This document shows, in pieces, positions 1-9,188 of a stretch of DNA of 64,000 nucleotides. The DNA comes from Anaerotignum sp. (GTDB lineage: Bacteria > Bacillota > Clostridia > Lachnospirales > Anaerotignaceae), in NCBI GenBank assembly GCA_020024265.1, contig JAHHTW010000008.1:18782-82781 (forward strand), given 5' to 3'. The notes below the pieces were generated by a model, which was not told the origin of the DNA, did no database searches, and saw only the letters and a list, made by a program, of their open reading frames with translations. Position 1 is the stretch's first letter; each line of letters opens with the position of its first letter. A program made the position numbers and the translations under genes.

Positions 1-505
1 AATCAACAACTCTTTTCCATACAATCTTTCTTGGATCAATGTTACATTCATTGCCCTGCTGGATATGGTTGTCCACCATGGAAGCAAGCAAGTTGTTTGC
101 CGTGGTAATGGCATGCAAATCGCCTGTAAAATGCAGATTGATATCTTCCATAGGTACAACCTGTGCATAGCCGCCGCCAGCCGCACCACCCTTGACACCC
201 ATACAAGGGCCAAGAGATGGCTCTCTCAAACAAGTCAAAGCATTTTTTCCCATCTGCTGTAATGCCTGTGTCAATCCAATGGTAACCGTTGTCTTGCCTT
301 CCCCTGCGGGTGTAGGGTTTACCGCTGTGACCAATATCAATTTTGCATCCGGACGATCTTTGATCTTTTCATAGTATTTATCACTGATTTTTGCTTTATA
401 TTTGCCATAGCATTCCACATACTCTTCCGGTATGCCGGCTTTTTGTGCAATCTTTGTAATGGGTTCCATCACGCATTCCTGTGCAATTTGTAAATCTGTT
501 TTCAT
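1..505 (-). CDS. fhs: Formate--tetrahydrofolate ligase, 5' part only
   Basis: Catalyses ATP-dependent formation of 10-formyl-THF from formate and THF, feeding purine synthesis and, in acetogens, the methyl branch of the Wood-Ljungdahl pathway; cytosolic. The first 168 codons are present and the gene runs off the left edge of the window. The protein begins [10 protein letters not shown]. It carries the family's N-terminal region and the ATP-binding loop TPAGEGKTT at residues 65-73, followed by the Gly-rich REPSLGP...[12 protein letters not shown] block (about 94-116). The ATG at 503-505 follows an AGGAG Shine-Dalgarno sequence. Upstream lie a promoter, a ZTP riboswitch and an overlapping terminator, so expression should respond to ZTP/ZMP, the signal of 10-formyl-THF shortage. 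Function is near certain; the C-terminal part cannot be judged. Confidence 0.97.
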   Translation of the reverse strand, partial: MKTDLQIAQECVMEPITKIAQKAGIPEEYVECYGKYKAKISDKYYEKIKDRPDAKLILVTAVNPTPAGEGKTTVTIGLTQALQQMGKNALTCLREPSLGPCMGVKGGAAGGGYAQVVPMEDINLHFTGDLHAITTANNLLASMVDNHIQQGNECNIDPRKIVWKRVVD

Positions 506-560
506 TTCAAAAAACTCCTCTCTCAGGTTGCTTTTCCTCTGCAACAGGGGCTGAAAACGC

Positions 561-604
561 AAAAATGCCGACAACCCAAGCTACAGCGCCCAGACGGTCG
601 GCAT
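561..604 (-). terminator. Intrinsic terminator, expression platform of the ZTP riboswitch
   Basis: On the minus strand the 3' arm of the aptamer (ATGCCGAC) can pair with a downstream GTCGGCAT that is followed by TTTTTGCG. The first arm is shared with the conserved aptamer core, so ligand-bound aptamer and terminator exclude each other. This predicts that ligand turns transcription of fhs on. Confidence 0.85.
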
Positions 605-655
605 TCCTTCGTCATACTCCATGTGGTTCGCTCCACTTCCGTCAGTCATATGACC
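587..655 (-). ncRNA. ZTP (pfl-motif) riboswitch aptamer upstream of fhs
   Basis: Read on the minus strand, this leader has the conserved features of ZTP aptamers: a first helix closed around a CATATGACTGACGG segment, an AACCACATG hairpin region, and the 3' core CCGACCGTCTGGGCG that forms the ZTP-binding pseudoknot. Known ZTP riboswitches sit upstream of purine and one-carbon genes, including fhs, and sense ZTP/ZMP build-up when 10-formyl-THF is short. The location, about 80 nt before the fhs start and just after a promoter, fits. Identification is by recall of the consensus; a covariance-model search was not run. Confidence 0.92.
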
Positions 656-664
656 TATAACAAA

Positions 665-693
665 ATGGTACTATATCTAAAATCTTTTGTCAA
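665..693 (-). promoter_or_regulatory. Housekeeping promoter for the riboswitch-fhs transcript
   Basis: On the minus strand a perfect -35 TTGACA (688-693) is separated by 17 bp from TACCAT (665-670). Transcription would begin a few bases before the aptamer, so the aptamer forms the very 5' end of the mRNA. Confidence 0.75.
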
Positions 694-777
694 CCATTGC
701 ATGCCCATTTCAGAAATTTTTTACACAAAATACATACCATCCTTGTTGCGTATTTTCATACAAGCGCAGTACGAACA

Positions 778-3666
778 TCATTCCCCATCATCCTCTGCGT
801 CCTCAGCATCCTCCTGTGGTGCAATGCCTCTCATTTCATCCCATTGCGCTGCGGTAATGAGTACCTTTCTGGGCTTGCTGCCATCCTCCGGTCCAACCAT
901 ACCACGCTTTTCCAAATCCTCCATCAAGCGAGAGGCACGATTGTATCCAATGCGGAATTGACGCTGAAGCATAGAAACGGATGCTTTTTTCTTCTCAATG
1001 ATTAAACTGACCGCCTGTTCATAAAATGCGTCTGTTTCTTCATGTTCTGTATCTGTAGATGCGGCAGTTGCTGTAATGGTTTCCACCATTTCATTTGTAT
1101 AGGATTGCTTGCTGTTTTGGCGCAGAAAGCTTACAATTTCTTCCACTTCCTCATCTGTCACAAAAGCCCCCTGCATACGTGCCGGCTTAGACTGCCCGGA
1201 AGGATAAAACAGCATGTCCCCCTTCCCCAACAGTTTTTCCGCACCAACCGTATCCAGTATGGTACGAGAGTCTATCCCGGAAGAAACGGCAAATGCCAAT
1301 CTGGAGGGAATATTTGCCTTTATGACACCGGTCAAAACGTCTACAGATGGACGTTGTGTTGCAATAATCAAATGCATCCCTGCGGCTCTTGCCATCTGTG
1401 CCAGACGACAGATCGCATCTTCTACCTCTCCTGAAGCTGCCATCATCAAATCTGCAAGCTCGTCAATGACAATAACAATCTGTGACATTTTTCCATCCGG
1501 ATCACCCATCTGTTCTTTGTGCTTGTTGAATCCCTTCATGTCACGCACACCACAGGCAGCAAACTCGTTATATCGCTGGAGCATTTCTCGCACTGCCCAA
1601 TTCAGTGCTGCTGCTGCCTTTTTGGGATCTGTTACAACAGGAATGAGCAAATGCGGTATTCCATTGTATACACTCAATTCTACAACCTTTGGATCTACCA
1701 AAAGCAATTTGACTTCTTTTGGTGTGGCTTTATATAAAATACTTGCAATCAATGTATTGATGCAGACACTTTTCCCGCTTCCGGTCGCCCCGGCAATCAG
1801 TAAATGCGGCATTTTGGCAATATCTGTCACAACGGGATTGCCTTCGATATCCACACCCAATGCAAAAGCCAGCTTGGAAGGATGTTCTTTGAATTGCTCG
1901 CTTTCCAAAACAGTACGCAAATATACAGACTCTGTCTGCTGATTTGGCACCTCAATGCCAACTGCTGCCTTACCCGGAATGGGTGCTTCAATACGAATCC
2001 CATTTGCTGCCAAATTCAGCGCAATATCATCTGCCAAATTGACAATCTTGCTTACCTTTACCCCTTGACTGGGCGAAACCTCATATCGGGTAACCGTAGG
2101 TCCCTTATTGATTTGTACCACTCTGGCATCCACACCAAAGCTTTTGAGTGTATTTTCCAATTTTTTGGCTGTATCAATCATTTCAACCTTACTTCCGCTT
2201 CTGCCTACACCGGGATCTTGTCCTAAAATTTCAATAGGCGGAAATTCATAAGGCTTTTCTTCTTCCTGTGGCAATTCTTCCAAAAAATCGGCTGTATCTT
2301 CCAGATGCTCCGCTGTATGGATTGCGGATGCTTCGGATATTGGTTTAGACGCTTCTTTTTCTTCTGCTTCCGACACTGCGTGAAAATCGGCCGCATCCAC
2401 TGCTTCATATGCTGCATCCGCTGCTTCTGTTTCATTTTCTGGTGTATCTGTCACTTCATCCAATCGTTCCAATGTGACAGAAGCGACATCATCCATACGC
2501 AGCTCTGCTGCACGCAATGCCTCTGTCGTCAATGCAGAAACCGCATCCTGCTGTGCCGCAAAATCATGTTCTTTTTTTGGAAATGCTGTGGCATCTTCTT
2601 GCTGCTGCGTTTCCAACGGCATAGGCTCACCATCAATCAGCACACGAAAATCCCTATGTTTCTCTGCATCCTCCCGCAAGCCGAGCGCTTCGCTTTCTTT
2701 GACAAAATCATAAATCGGTTCTCTTTTTTTCACACGTAGATTGGAACGTTTTTTACGGAACACAGTTTCTTGTATCTGCGGCTGTTCTTTTTTTTCCGGT
2801 TCTTGTGCAATCTCAAAGTTATAATTTTCTTTTTGATAACGTTTGGCTTTGTGCATTGTATTGGAATTTTTGGAAATTTCCTGCTGTTCTGCATATTCTT
2901 CCTGTTCTTGGTATACCAATTCCTGCTCTCTGATGCGTTCTGCACGCATTTTGATTTTTTCATTCTTTATTTTTTTCCGCTCTTGTCTGCGTTCATTGAT
3001 TTCTGTTGCATAATAGCCAATCACCGCAAAAAAAGAACGTCCTGTTGTCATAATCAGCGAAATGATAAACAATGCAAGCAGCAAAAGCACACTGCCAATG
3101 GTATCAAACAGCTTCAAAAACAGTCCGCCAATCAATCCGCCGATCAATCCGCCATTGGTCAGCATCCCACCTTGATACAGCGTTGCGCATCTTTTCATAA
3201 AGCCCATACCACTTTCCATTGCATAAGGATGGATGATATAGACTGCGGATGCAACCGTAAAAAGCAACAATGCACCCCCAACGGCACGTACCATCATCCA
3301 ACCATGCTCCTGCGAAAGCAGCATCCAAAGGCAATATATAATAATCATCACAGGAAGCAAAAAACCGCCAAAGCCAAACATGCCTTGCAAAAGAGAGCGA
3401 AATATTTTACCCAAAACTCCCATACGGTCTGTCACCTGACTCACCAACATAACCAAAGAAAGCACAATAATACCAATCAGCAAAATTTCATCCTTTAGGC
3501 TGTCACCAAAATGTTGTTTGGGTGGCTGATATGTGGTTGTACGGCGATGACTGGTGGTTTTTTTCTTACTTGACGCTGGGGTTGTATGCTCCGATTTTTT
3601 CGGTATCTGTGTCGTGTTTTTTTTTGTCGTTGTTTGTTTTTTTTGTTGCAAGTACTGCACCCCCAT
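778..3666 (-). CDS. FtsK/SpoIIIE-family DNA translocase
   Basis: Membrane-anchored, ATP-driven double-stranded DNA pump that clears chromosomes from division or sporulation septa. It has 962 residues. A basic, Thr-rich N-terminal tail (1-55) precedes four or so hydrophobic segments (about 60-82, 96-117, 126-146, 170-207). A charged coiled-coil-like and acidic linker fills about 225-475. The RecA-like motor has Walker A GATGSGKS at 626-633 and a Walker [12 protein letters not shown]. The C-terminal winged-helix gamma domain (about 870-935, RRASRL-like core [10 protein letters not shown]) reads KOPS/SRS-type guide sequences. The start ATG at 3664-3666 has only a weak ribosome-binding site. Without a second paralogue in view, vegetative FtsK and sporulation SpoIIIE cannot be told apart, so no symbol is given. 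Confidence 0.95.
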   Translation of the reverse strand: MGVQYLQQKKQTTTKKNTTQIPKKSEHTTPASSKKKTTSHRRTTTYQPPKQHFGDSLKDEILLIGIIVLSLVMLVSQVTDRMGVLGKIFRSLLQGMFGFGGFLLPVMIIIYCLWMLLSQEHGWMMVRAVGGALLLFTVASAVYIIHPYAMESGMGFMKRCATLYQGGMLTNGGLIGGLIGGLFLKLFDTIGSVLLLLALFIISLIMTTGRSFFAVIGYYATEINERRQERKKIKNEKIKMRAERIREQELVYQEQEEYAEQQEISKNSNTMHKAKRYQKENYNFEIAQEPEKKEQPQIQETVFRKKRSNLRVKKREPIYDFVKESEALGLREDAEKHRDFRVLIDGEPMPLETQQQEDATAFPKKEHDFAAQQDAVSALTTEALRAAELRMDDVASVTLERLDEVTDTPENETEAADAAYEAVDAADFHAVSEAEEKEASKPISEASAIHTAEHLEDTADFLEELPQEEEKPYEFPPIEILGQDPGVGRSGSKVEMIDTAKKLENTLKSFGVDARVVQINKGPTVTRYEVSPSQGVKVSKIVNLADDIALNLAANGIRIEAPIPGKAAVGIEVPNQQTESVYLRTVLESEQFKEHPSKLAFALGVDIEGNPVVTDIAKMPHLLIAGATGSGKSVCINTLIASILYKATPKEVKLLLVDPKVVELSVYNGIPHLLIPVVTDPKKAAAALNWAVREMLQRYNEFAACGVRDMKGFNKHKEQMGDPDGKMSQIVIVIDELADLMMAASGEVEDAICRLAQMARAAGMHLIIATQRPSVDVLTGVIKANIPSRLAFAVSSGIDSRTILDTVGAEKLLGKGDMLFYPSGQSKPARMQGAFVTDEEVEEIVSFLRQNSKQSYTNEMVETITATAASTDTEHEETDAFYEQAVSLIIEKKKASVSMLQRQFRIGYNRASRLMEDLEKRGMVGPEDGSKPRKVLITAAQWDEMRGIAPQEDAEDAEDDGE

Positions 3667-3805
3667 CTATCGAACTATGCTATCATATACTTTATATACA
3701 CATCTTATTATTATACTGCAAAATTCATTTTTCTGCAAAAAAAGTTATTACAGATCTTCTCAAAATCTGCAATCTCCAAGAACATCCCCGATCAAATTTG
3801 AAAAT

Positions 3806-3828
3806 GCAGTGTTTCTGTGAAACACTGC
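3806..3828 (-). terminator. Hairpin after the dCMP deaminase gene
   Basis: A perfect 9-bp inverted repeat GCAGTGTTT/AAACACTGC with a 5-nt loop lies 15 bp beyond the deaminase stop. The following tract is ATTTTC rather than a strong U-run, so termination may be partial and allow read-through toward ftsK. Confidence 0.5.
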
Positions 3829-3843
3829 AAATATACATCATTT

Positions 3844-4287
3844 TTATGGCATTTTGACGACCTCGATATTCGCTTCCTCCAAAATTTTTTTTGAAAGCGC
3901 ATCGGGATACTCACCCTTATGTACAATTCGTTTTATCCCTGCATTGATAATCATTTTTGCACAAATGACACAAGGCTGCAACGTGATATAAATGGTTGCA
4001 CCCTCGGTAGAAACGCCCATTTGCGCTGCCTGTATGATTGCATTTTGTTCTGCATGCAATGCACGGCACAATTCATGACGTTGACCGGAGGGAATACCCA
4101 ATCGCTCCCGTTCACAAAAACCCAATTCTGTGCAATGTGCCAAACCGGTTGGTGCGCCATTATATCCTGTCGTAATGATTCTATGATCCCGTACAATGAC
4201 AGCACCTACCTCTCTGCGCAAACATGTTGCACGTGTTTTGACAATTTCTGCAATCTCCATAAAATATTCATCCCAGCTTGCACGCAT
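3844..4287 (-). CDS. Deoxycytidylate (dCMP) deaminase family protein, ComEB-like
   Basis: Zinc-dependent hydrolase expected to convert dCMP to dUMP for thymidylate synthesis; cytosolic. The 147-residue length matches the family. The zinc site is HAE (H78, catalytic E80) and PCVIC (C106, C109). The substrate-pocket segment TGYNGAP (40-46) and the extra Cys/His-containing insertion (HCTELGFC, 51-58) separate dCMP deaminases from plain cytidine deaminases. In Bacillus the homologue is called ComEB, although its link to competence is only positional. A consensus promoter lies about 35 bp upstream. It is followed at a distance by ftsK. Confidence 0.93.
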   Translation of the reverse strand: MRASWDEYFMEIAEIVKTRATCLRREVGAVIVRDHRIITTGYNGAPTGLAHCTELGFCERERLGIPSGQRHELCRALHAEQNAIIQAAQMGVSTEGATIYITLQPCVICAKMIINAGIKRIVHKGEYPDALSKKILEEANIEVVKMP

Positions 4288-4322
4288 CTTTCTTCCCCCT
4301 TATTTTTGAATGGTTTTATCAT

Positions 4323-4350
4323 TTTATAATAAAAAGTGGTTTTCTGTCAA
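4323..4350 (-). promoter_or_regulatory. Promoter for the dCMP deaminase gene
   Basis: Minus-strand TTGACA (4345-4350), 16-bp spacer, TATAAA (4323-4328). The -35 box directly abuts the T-tract of the preceding CoA-transferase terminator. Confidence 0.65.
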
Positions 4351-4389
4351 AAAAATGGATAAAGCCTTGGAAAGACCTTATCCATTTTG
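4351..4389 (-). terminator. Intrinsic terminator of the CoA-transferase gene
   Basis: On the minus strand AAATGGATAA pairs with TTATCCATTT and is followed by a T-run. It sits about 30 bp after the CoA-transferase stop. Confidence 0.85.
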
Positions 4390-4420
4390 TTTTTTTATAT
4401 TTGTACCAAAAGAGCTGAGA

Positions 4421-5728
4421 TTAGATAATCAGGTTCATTTTCTTTGCTTCAAATTCCAATTCTTCTCTAAACTGAGGTGCAGCCAGAGAGATAATCATTT
4501 TTGCTCTTTCGCTTGCTGTCTGCCCTTTCAGACGTACAATCGCATTTTCCGTTACCAGGAAGTCTACTTCGTTTCTTGGTGTGGTTACAATGGAACCGGG
4601 TGTCAAAATGGGTTTGATTTTGGAGATGGTACCGCCTTTTGTTGTGGAGAGCATTGCAATAAAACCTTTACCACCCTTAGACATATTGGCACCTCTTACA
4701 AAATCCAGCTGTCCGCCGGAACCGCTGTAGTGTTTTGTCCCAATACTTTCGGAGCATACCTGACCAAACAAGTCTATTTCCACACAAGAGTTTACGGAAA
4801 CAAAATTATCATGCTGTGCGATGACAGCAGGGTTGTTGATATAGCTTACCGGATACATTTCAAATGCCGGGTTATCATCCATAAAGTCATACATCTTCTG
4901 TGTACCCCAAGCCAGTGTTGCAACCGTCTTACCCACATGAATCGGTTTTTTCATATTGGTTACTGCACCACATTCCAAAAGATCTACCATGCTGTCTGTG
5001 AACATTTCTGTATGCAGACCCAAATCCTTTTTATCCTTCAGCAATACACCAACTGCATTGGGGATACCGCCGATACCCAGCTGCAATGTTGAACCGTTGC
5101 ATACCTCATCTGCAATCATCTGACCAATCTTTTTGTCATCCTCAGACAATGGTGCATTGTTCAGCACCAGAAGGGGATGAGAAGATTCACACAAAGCAGT
5201 TACCTGTGAAATATGAATCAGGCAATCGCCCATAACACGAGGCATCTTGTCATTGACTTCCAACAAAATAATCGCAGCTTTGTCACGCATTGCCACTACT
5301 TCTGCACCAGCCATTGCACAGCTGAAGTATCCGTGCTTGTCCATAGGAGAAACTTCTGCATAAAATACATCCAATTTGGGCTGAATATTTGTCCAATATC
5401 CAGGAATTGTGCTGTAGTTATTGGGAATATAGGTATGCAAACCTTCCTGAATACCCTTACGTCCGGGACCGCCGGTAAACCAGGAAATATATTCATATTT
5501 TCCTTTCAGCTCCGGTTTCATGAAGGGACCACCTTTCACGGAGAGTGTTGCATGATGCACAACACCGGTCAATTCGCCTTTCAATGCTCTTTCCGCAACA
5601 GCTTCACAAATTGCGGAGGGCTCTTCCAAGCCGGTAGGGCAAGCACAAACATCACCGGATTTTACATACATTGCCACTTCTGCGGGAGATTTGCACTTCT
5701 CCTTGTACATTTCTTGAAATTTATTCAT
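4421..5728 (-). CDS. Acetyl-CoA hydrolase/transferase family CoA-transferase (butyryl- or 4-hydroxybutyrate-CoA transferase type)
   Basis: Moves CoA between an acyl-CoA and a free acid, usually acetate, through a glutamyl-CoA thioester; cytosolic. The 435 residues match the 4-hydroxybutyrate/butyryl-CoA:acetate CoA-transferase group. Visible motifs are QLGIGGIPNAV (216-226), the HTEMF segment whose E241 corresponds to the catalytic glutamate of this family, and the oxyanion/CoA loop GSGGQ (336-340) within KHYSGSGGQLDF. Start ATG follows AAAGGTG. The gene is monocistronic, with a terminator on each side and no fermentation genes next to it, so the physiological acyl donor (butyryl-, propionyl- or 4-hydroxybutyryl-CoA) cannot be decided from context. 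Confidence 0.9.
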   Translation of the reverse strand: MNKFQEMYKEKCKSPAEVAMYVKSGDVCACPTGLEEPSAICEAVAERALKGELTGVVHHATLSVKGGPFMKPELKGKYEYISWFTGGPGRKGIQEGLHTYIPNNYSTIPGYWTNIQPKLDVFYAEVSPMDKHGYFSCAMAGAEVVAMRDKAAIILLEVNDKMPRVMGDCLIHISQVTALCESSHPLLVLNNAPLSEDDKKIGQMIADEVCNGSTLQLGIGGIPNAVGVLLKDKKDLGLHTEMFTDSMVDLLECGAVTNMKKPIHVGKTVATLAWGTQKMYDFMDDNPAFEMYPVSYINNPAVIAQHDNFVSVNSCVEIDLFGQVCSESIGTKHYSGSGGQLDFVRGANMSKGGKGFIAMLSTTKGGTISKIKPILTPGSIVTTPRNEVDFLVTENAIVRLKGQTASERAKMIISLAAPQFREELEFEAKKMNLII

Positions 5729-5906
5729 CTTGACACACCTTTCTTTATTTTCACTCTAAAAATTTTGCTTTTTCCATACACATAATGTCTATTGAATACA
5801 AAATACTTTATTATTTTATCATAATATCACAATTTTGCTGGTATTGCAAAGGTTTGTAGATCTTGTTTGCCATTAAATACAATACGCAGCAAAGTATTGT
5901 AATATA

Positions 5907-5945
5907 CAAAAAAAGAGTCATACTCTATGGGAATACGACTCTTTT
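5907..5945 (-). terminator. Intrinsic terminator of the small P-loop gene
   Basis: Minus-strand AAGAGTCGTATTC pairs (one mismatch, one wobble) with GAGTATGACTCTT and ends in a run of seven T. It lies 14 bp past the stop of the 5959-6372 gene. Confidence 0.85.
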
Positions 5946-5958
5946 CTCTATATCGTCA

Positions 5959-6372
5959 TTAAATGATATATTTCTGTACGTCTGCCGGCAGAAGATCTGC
6001 TTTGCGGCTGATAATCATTGTAACATCCGTTTCGGCTTCTGCACAAACCTTTTCTACTTCCTGAATAAAGGAAACAAAGTCCTCATCGCTGATTTTGTTG
6101 ATGATCTGATTCAAACCATCCACATAAATTTTTTCAATATCACGATTCTGAGAAAGGATACCGCACAAAAAACCTCTGAACACCAAAGGATTTTCTACTA
6201 TAAATTTGGGTGTGTCTACAAAGCGCACACTGTAATGTAAATCATACATACGACTATTATCATCATCAATAAACACCACTGTGCCTTTTGCGTTTTTTCC
6301 GGCTTCATTTGCCATTTCAATCAGTCTTTTTGTTTTACCTTCACCTTTTTCACCTGCGAGAATCTGAACCAT
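5959..6372 (-). CDS. Small P-loop protein of unknown function
   Basis: A 137-residue soluble protein starting MVQILAGEKGEGKT. Residues 7-14 form a Walker A loop (GEKGEGKT). A hydrophobic strand ending in Asp (KIYVDGL) could serve as Walker B. The rest is too short for a full AAA or RecA motor. Homologues in Clostridia are, as I recall, sometimes labelled PilT-like, but nothing here supports a pilus role. I placed the start at the second Met of the open frame because AAGGGGGAG ends 6 nt before it and would lie inside the coding region if the first Met were used. Single-gene unit with its own terminator. Confidence 0.7.
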   Translation of the reverse strand: MVQILAGEKGEGKTKRLIEMANEAGKNAKGTVVFIDDDNSRMYDLHYSVRFVDTPKFIVENPLVFRGFLCGILSQNRDIEKIYVDGLNQIINKISDEDFVSFIQEVEKVCAEAETDVTMIISRKADLLPADVQKYII

Positions 6373-6641
6373 CGAAATCTCCCCCTTCATACTGGCGATA
6401 TACTTTTTCGTAATTTTTCTCTTGTTTTATTGTGTCATTGTTTTTACCAATGACTTATGGTTGTAATTATCAATATTCTCCGAAAAGAACACAAACCCTT
6501 TTTTTCACAAAGTATTTTTGATCTATTTTGTATATTTATCTAGTTTGCACAAGCATTGCAAAAAAACGATTGGATATTCTCGTATAGTTTGCACATTGAC
6601 AATATTTGGATGTTACATTCATAAAAAATACGCGTCACTGT

Positions 6642-7175
6642 TTATGTTTGATCCGTATACCGATATACATTGCGATGAATCAGCATTTTATAACGCTCAT
6701 ATGTATCTGCATCTATGGGATTTGGTCTTGTCATCAGGCGTAGCGGCAGCATGCCCTGTCCCTCTCGCATGGGCGGTTGCAGATATGTATATGCATTGAA
6801 ATAAAATCCATGACGTTCATAAAATGCAATGCGCCTTTTTGTCAACGCATTCTCCGGAAGCTCTACCTCCAGCACAATTTGTTTTCCTGTATGCTCTGCC
6901 AAATACTCCAGCACACGTCCGCCAAATCCACCATTGCGTTTTTCGGGCAGGATCGCAAAATGCTCGATATACAGAAAATCATCCGCAAGCTCCCATACAG
7001 CAAGCACACCGGATATACTCCCCTCTTGATCGCATACCGCATACAAACGATATAATGCATCATCCAATAATGCATACTGTTTTTCTTTCACTCTCAGTTC
7101 TGTAACAGGGAATGCTTCTTCCAATATCGGATAGACTTTTTCAAAATCCTGTTTTGTTTTGACCTGTTGTAACAT
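6642..7175 (-). CDS. GNAT-family N-acetyltransferase
   Basis: Predicted acetyl-CoA-dependent acyltransferase of 177 residues; substrate unknown. The GNAT core is seen as a central strand FLYIEHFAILPEKR followed by the acetyl-CoA pyrophosphate loop RNGGFGGRVLEYL (motif A, R-x-x-G-x-G/A form) and a C-terminal RIAFYERHGF segment (motif B). ATG at 7173-7175 is preceded by AGGAGG with 8-nt spacing; a TTG one codon upstream is a less likely start. It stands alone, with no operon partner. Confidence 0.88.
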   Translation of the reverse strand: MLQQVKTKQDFEKVYPILEEAFPVTELRVKEKQYALLDDALYRLYAVCDQEGSISGVLAVWELADDFLYIEHFAILPEKRNGGFGGRVLEYLAEHTGKQIVLEVELPENALTKRRIAFYERHGFYFNAYTYLQPPMREGQGMLPLRLMTRPNPIDADTYERYKMLIHRNVYRYTDQT

Positions 7176-7514
7176 CAATATATCCTCCTTTTGTCGGGCA
7201 AGGCTATGGCTTTCTCTGCTTTTCTCATTCTTTGGCAGATTGGATCATATCAAATAAGGAAATACTTCCAGAAAAATCCAAATACTTTTTTGCATATCCT
7301 CCACAGAATATTGCATTTTTGAAAACGGCATGTAACATACCACAATATCCCGCTTCCCTAGAATAAAGCTTTTTATTATGATACAGTATAGCACAGTTGT
7401 CTAACAATGCAACATATCCATATCAAACTCATATGGAAATCTGATTTGTCTTTTTCTTTTTTCTTTGTTATGTTATACTGTGAAAGTGGCAAACGCCAAA
7501 AGGAGGAATGAGAA
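7176..7514. other. Divergent intergenic region, no gene recognised
   Basis: This 339-bp stretch lies between the minus-strand acetyltransferase and the plus-strand protease and must hold both promoters. A TATACT -10-like box is visible on the plus strand at 7474-7479, but no convincing -35 accompanies it. The right half is very T-rich. No conserved short ORF with a ribosome-binding site was seen. Confidence 0.4.
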
Positions 7515-8771
7515 ATGAAGCGCCGCAACATATTGTTACTTACTTTTTTATTATCCATGCTTTGCCTGATCTCTACGGTATGGGCACAGACCATTACTGT
7601 GGAAATTGACGGCAAAGAGTTAAACTGTAGAAAATCACCAATGATCGTTCATGATCGTGTTTTGGTTCCACTGCGTGATGTGATGACACCATTGGGATAT
7701 GAAGTCATATGGAATCATCAGCAACGCAGTATACAAGCGAAAAAAAATCAAACAACCATACAACTTACCATGGATGCAAATTATGCAACGGTCAATGGCG
7801 GGCATATGGTATTGGATGCCCCTCCTATTATAATAGATGACATTGCAATGATACCGTTGCGCTTTGTGGCAGACCATAGTGGTGCAACAGTACAATGGGA
7901 CAGCAATACGCATACTGTACACATACAGCAAAATACACTGCCAAAACAAAAGCAGACTGCCGACAGCGTTGTATATATCCAAACCAATAAACTGATGGGA
8001 AGCGGTGTCATATTGTCTGCCGATGGTTTGATTGCAACCAATTATCATGTTCTGGAACATGCATCTACCGCACAGATTATATTCGATGATGGCGAAGTAT
8101 ATTACGGAGAAATCAGAGTGGTTGGTTTAGATCCACAGGCAGATATTGCCATAATACGCATCAAAAAAAGCGGATTACATCCCGTAAGCCGTGCCGACAG
8201 CATACAAATCAACGAACCCGTAAAAACCATTACCAGTGGTGGGGGCAAACGCAATACAACCACCCAAGGGAAAATCACAAAATTTGATGATGACATCATT
8301 TCCATGACTGCACCCATACAGCATGGCAGCAGTGGCGGCGGATTGTTCAATGCAAATGGTCAGATCCTTGGTATATGCAGTTCCTACAGTCAGGATCAAT
8401 ATTTTGCTATCCCCATCAAAAAAGTCTTAAATGTACCAAAAAACATGAATATGCCGCTTTCTCATATGAAAAATTATGTGTATCAGCCCGGTGCTCCCCG
8501 AAACATTCACTATACCAAAAAAGATGGTTATTCCTATCTTTCTTGGGAACCCGTATATGATGTGGATTACTATCATGTGTTGCTTTCCAAGACACCGGAT
8601 GGTCCATTTGTCAAAATGACAAACCGTACCCTGCAAAATGATCATTGGTATTGGAATTTCCCACATGCCTTTGGGGTTTCTATGCCTGACACTGACACGT
8701 TCTATTTGAAAATTGCATCTGTAAAGGATGGTGTAATATGTGGAATCAGCCCGATGATCACGGTATCATAA
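7515..8771 (+). CDS. Secreted trypsin-like (HtrA-type) serine protease with N-terminal stalk domain
   Basis: A 418-residue exported protein. A signal peptide (about 1-24, cut near VWA-Q) is followed by a copper-amine-oxidase N-terminal-like stalk domain (about 27-138; two VPLR/IPLRFVA repeats typical of that fold). A trypsin-like domain (about 148-308) has the triad H178 (ATNYHVLEH), D210 (DPQADIAI) and S273 (HGSSGGGLF). The C-terminal 100 residues look like a fibronectin-III-type beta domain (SYLSWEPVYDVDYYHVLL). There is no PDZ domain, unlike DegP/HtrA. The stalk domain is common on cell-wall proteins of Clostridia, so a surface quality-control or processing protease is likely. A strong AAAGGAGG precedes the ATG, and a perfect hairpin terminator follows. 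Confidence 0.9.
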   Translation: MKRRNILLLTFLLSMLCLISTVWAQTITVEIDGKELNCRKSPMIVHDRVLVPLRDVMTPLGYEVIWNHQQRSIQAKKNQTTIQLTMDANYATVNGGHMVLDAPPIIIDDIAMIPLRFVADHSGATVQWDSNTHTVHIQQNTLPKQKQTADSVVYIQTNKLMGSGVILSADGLIATNYHVLEHASTAQIIFDDGEVYYGEIRVVGLDPQADIAIIRIKKSGLHPVSRADSIQINEPVKTITSGGGKRNTTTQGKITKFDDDIISMTAPIQHGSSGGGLFNANGQILGICSSYSQDQYFAIPIKKVLNVPKNMNMPLSHMKNYVYQPGAPRNIHYTKKDGYSYLSWEPVYDVDYYHVLLSKTPDGPFVKMTNRTLQNDHWYWNFPHAFGVSMPDTDTFYLKIASVKDGVICGISPMITVS

Positions 8772-8832
8772 CATATGGCAATATCCGAATCCTTTCCCGC
8801 ACCGTATAAAATCGCACTATGTATCATAAAAT

Positions 8833-8876
8833 AACAGAAAAGGGATGATTTGAAAAATCATTCCTTTTCTGTTTGA
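8833..8876 (+). terminator. Intrinsic terminator of the HtrA-like protease gene
   Basis: AACAGAAAAGG-(A)-TGATTT arms pair with AAATCA-TT-CCTTTTCTGTT around a short GAAA-type loop, giving a nearly perfect stem of about 18 bp, with TTTGAT after it. It lies about 60 bp past the stop. Confidence 0.85.
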
Positions 8877-9087
8877 TAAAATTATGTGCAATTTATTGAC
8901 ATATTATTTTGCTGTTTTGTATTTTTTGTATAAAACGTCACTCATTTTCGTTCATCTTATCATATCTTCTGCATACATCCTTTTATCTGCATAAAAAAAT
9001 ATCTTTTTCTATGCTTTTTTCCTATTTTTTCGTAATACTTCTTGCTCTCTTATATTGTGTCTTTTTTGTCAATCTTTTCCGCATTCA

Positions 9088-9116
9088 TTGACATAATATA
9101 TCAAATAAAGTAAAAT
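9088..9116 (+). promoter_or_regulatory. Housekeeping promoter of the chemoreceptor gene
   Basis: TTGACA (9088-9093), 17-bp spacer, TAAAAT (9111-9116). It lies about 70 bp before the chosen start. The 8877-9087 stretch before it is T-rich and holds no recognisable gene. Confidence 0.8.
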
Positions 9117-9188
9117 ATTTTATAGATTTTATTCCCACATATGATATATCTTGGAGTCAAACTGTTTTTCGGAAAGGGGTATCAAAAT

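Noticed and set aside
8909..9091. Small Phe-rich ORF before the chemoreceptor
   Set aside because: Low-complexity T-rich DNA without a ribosome-binding site; it overlaps the promoter.
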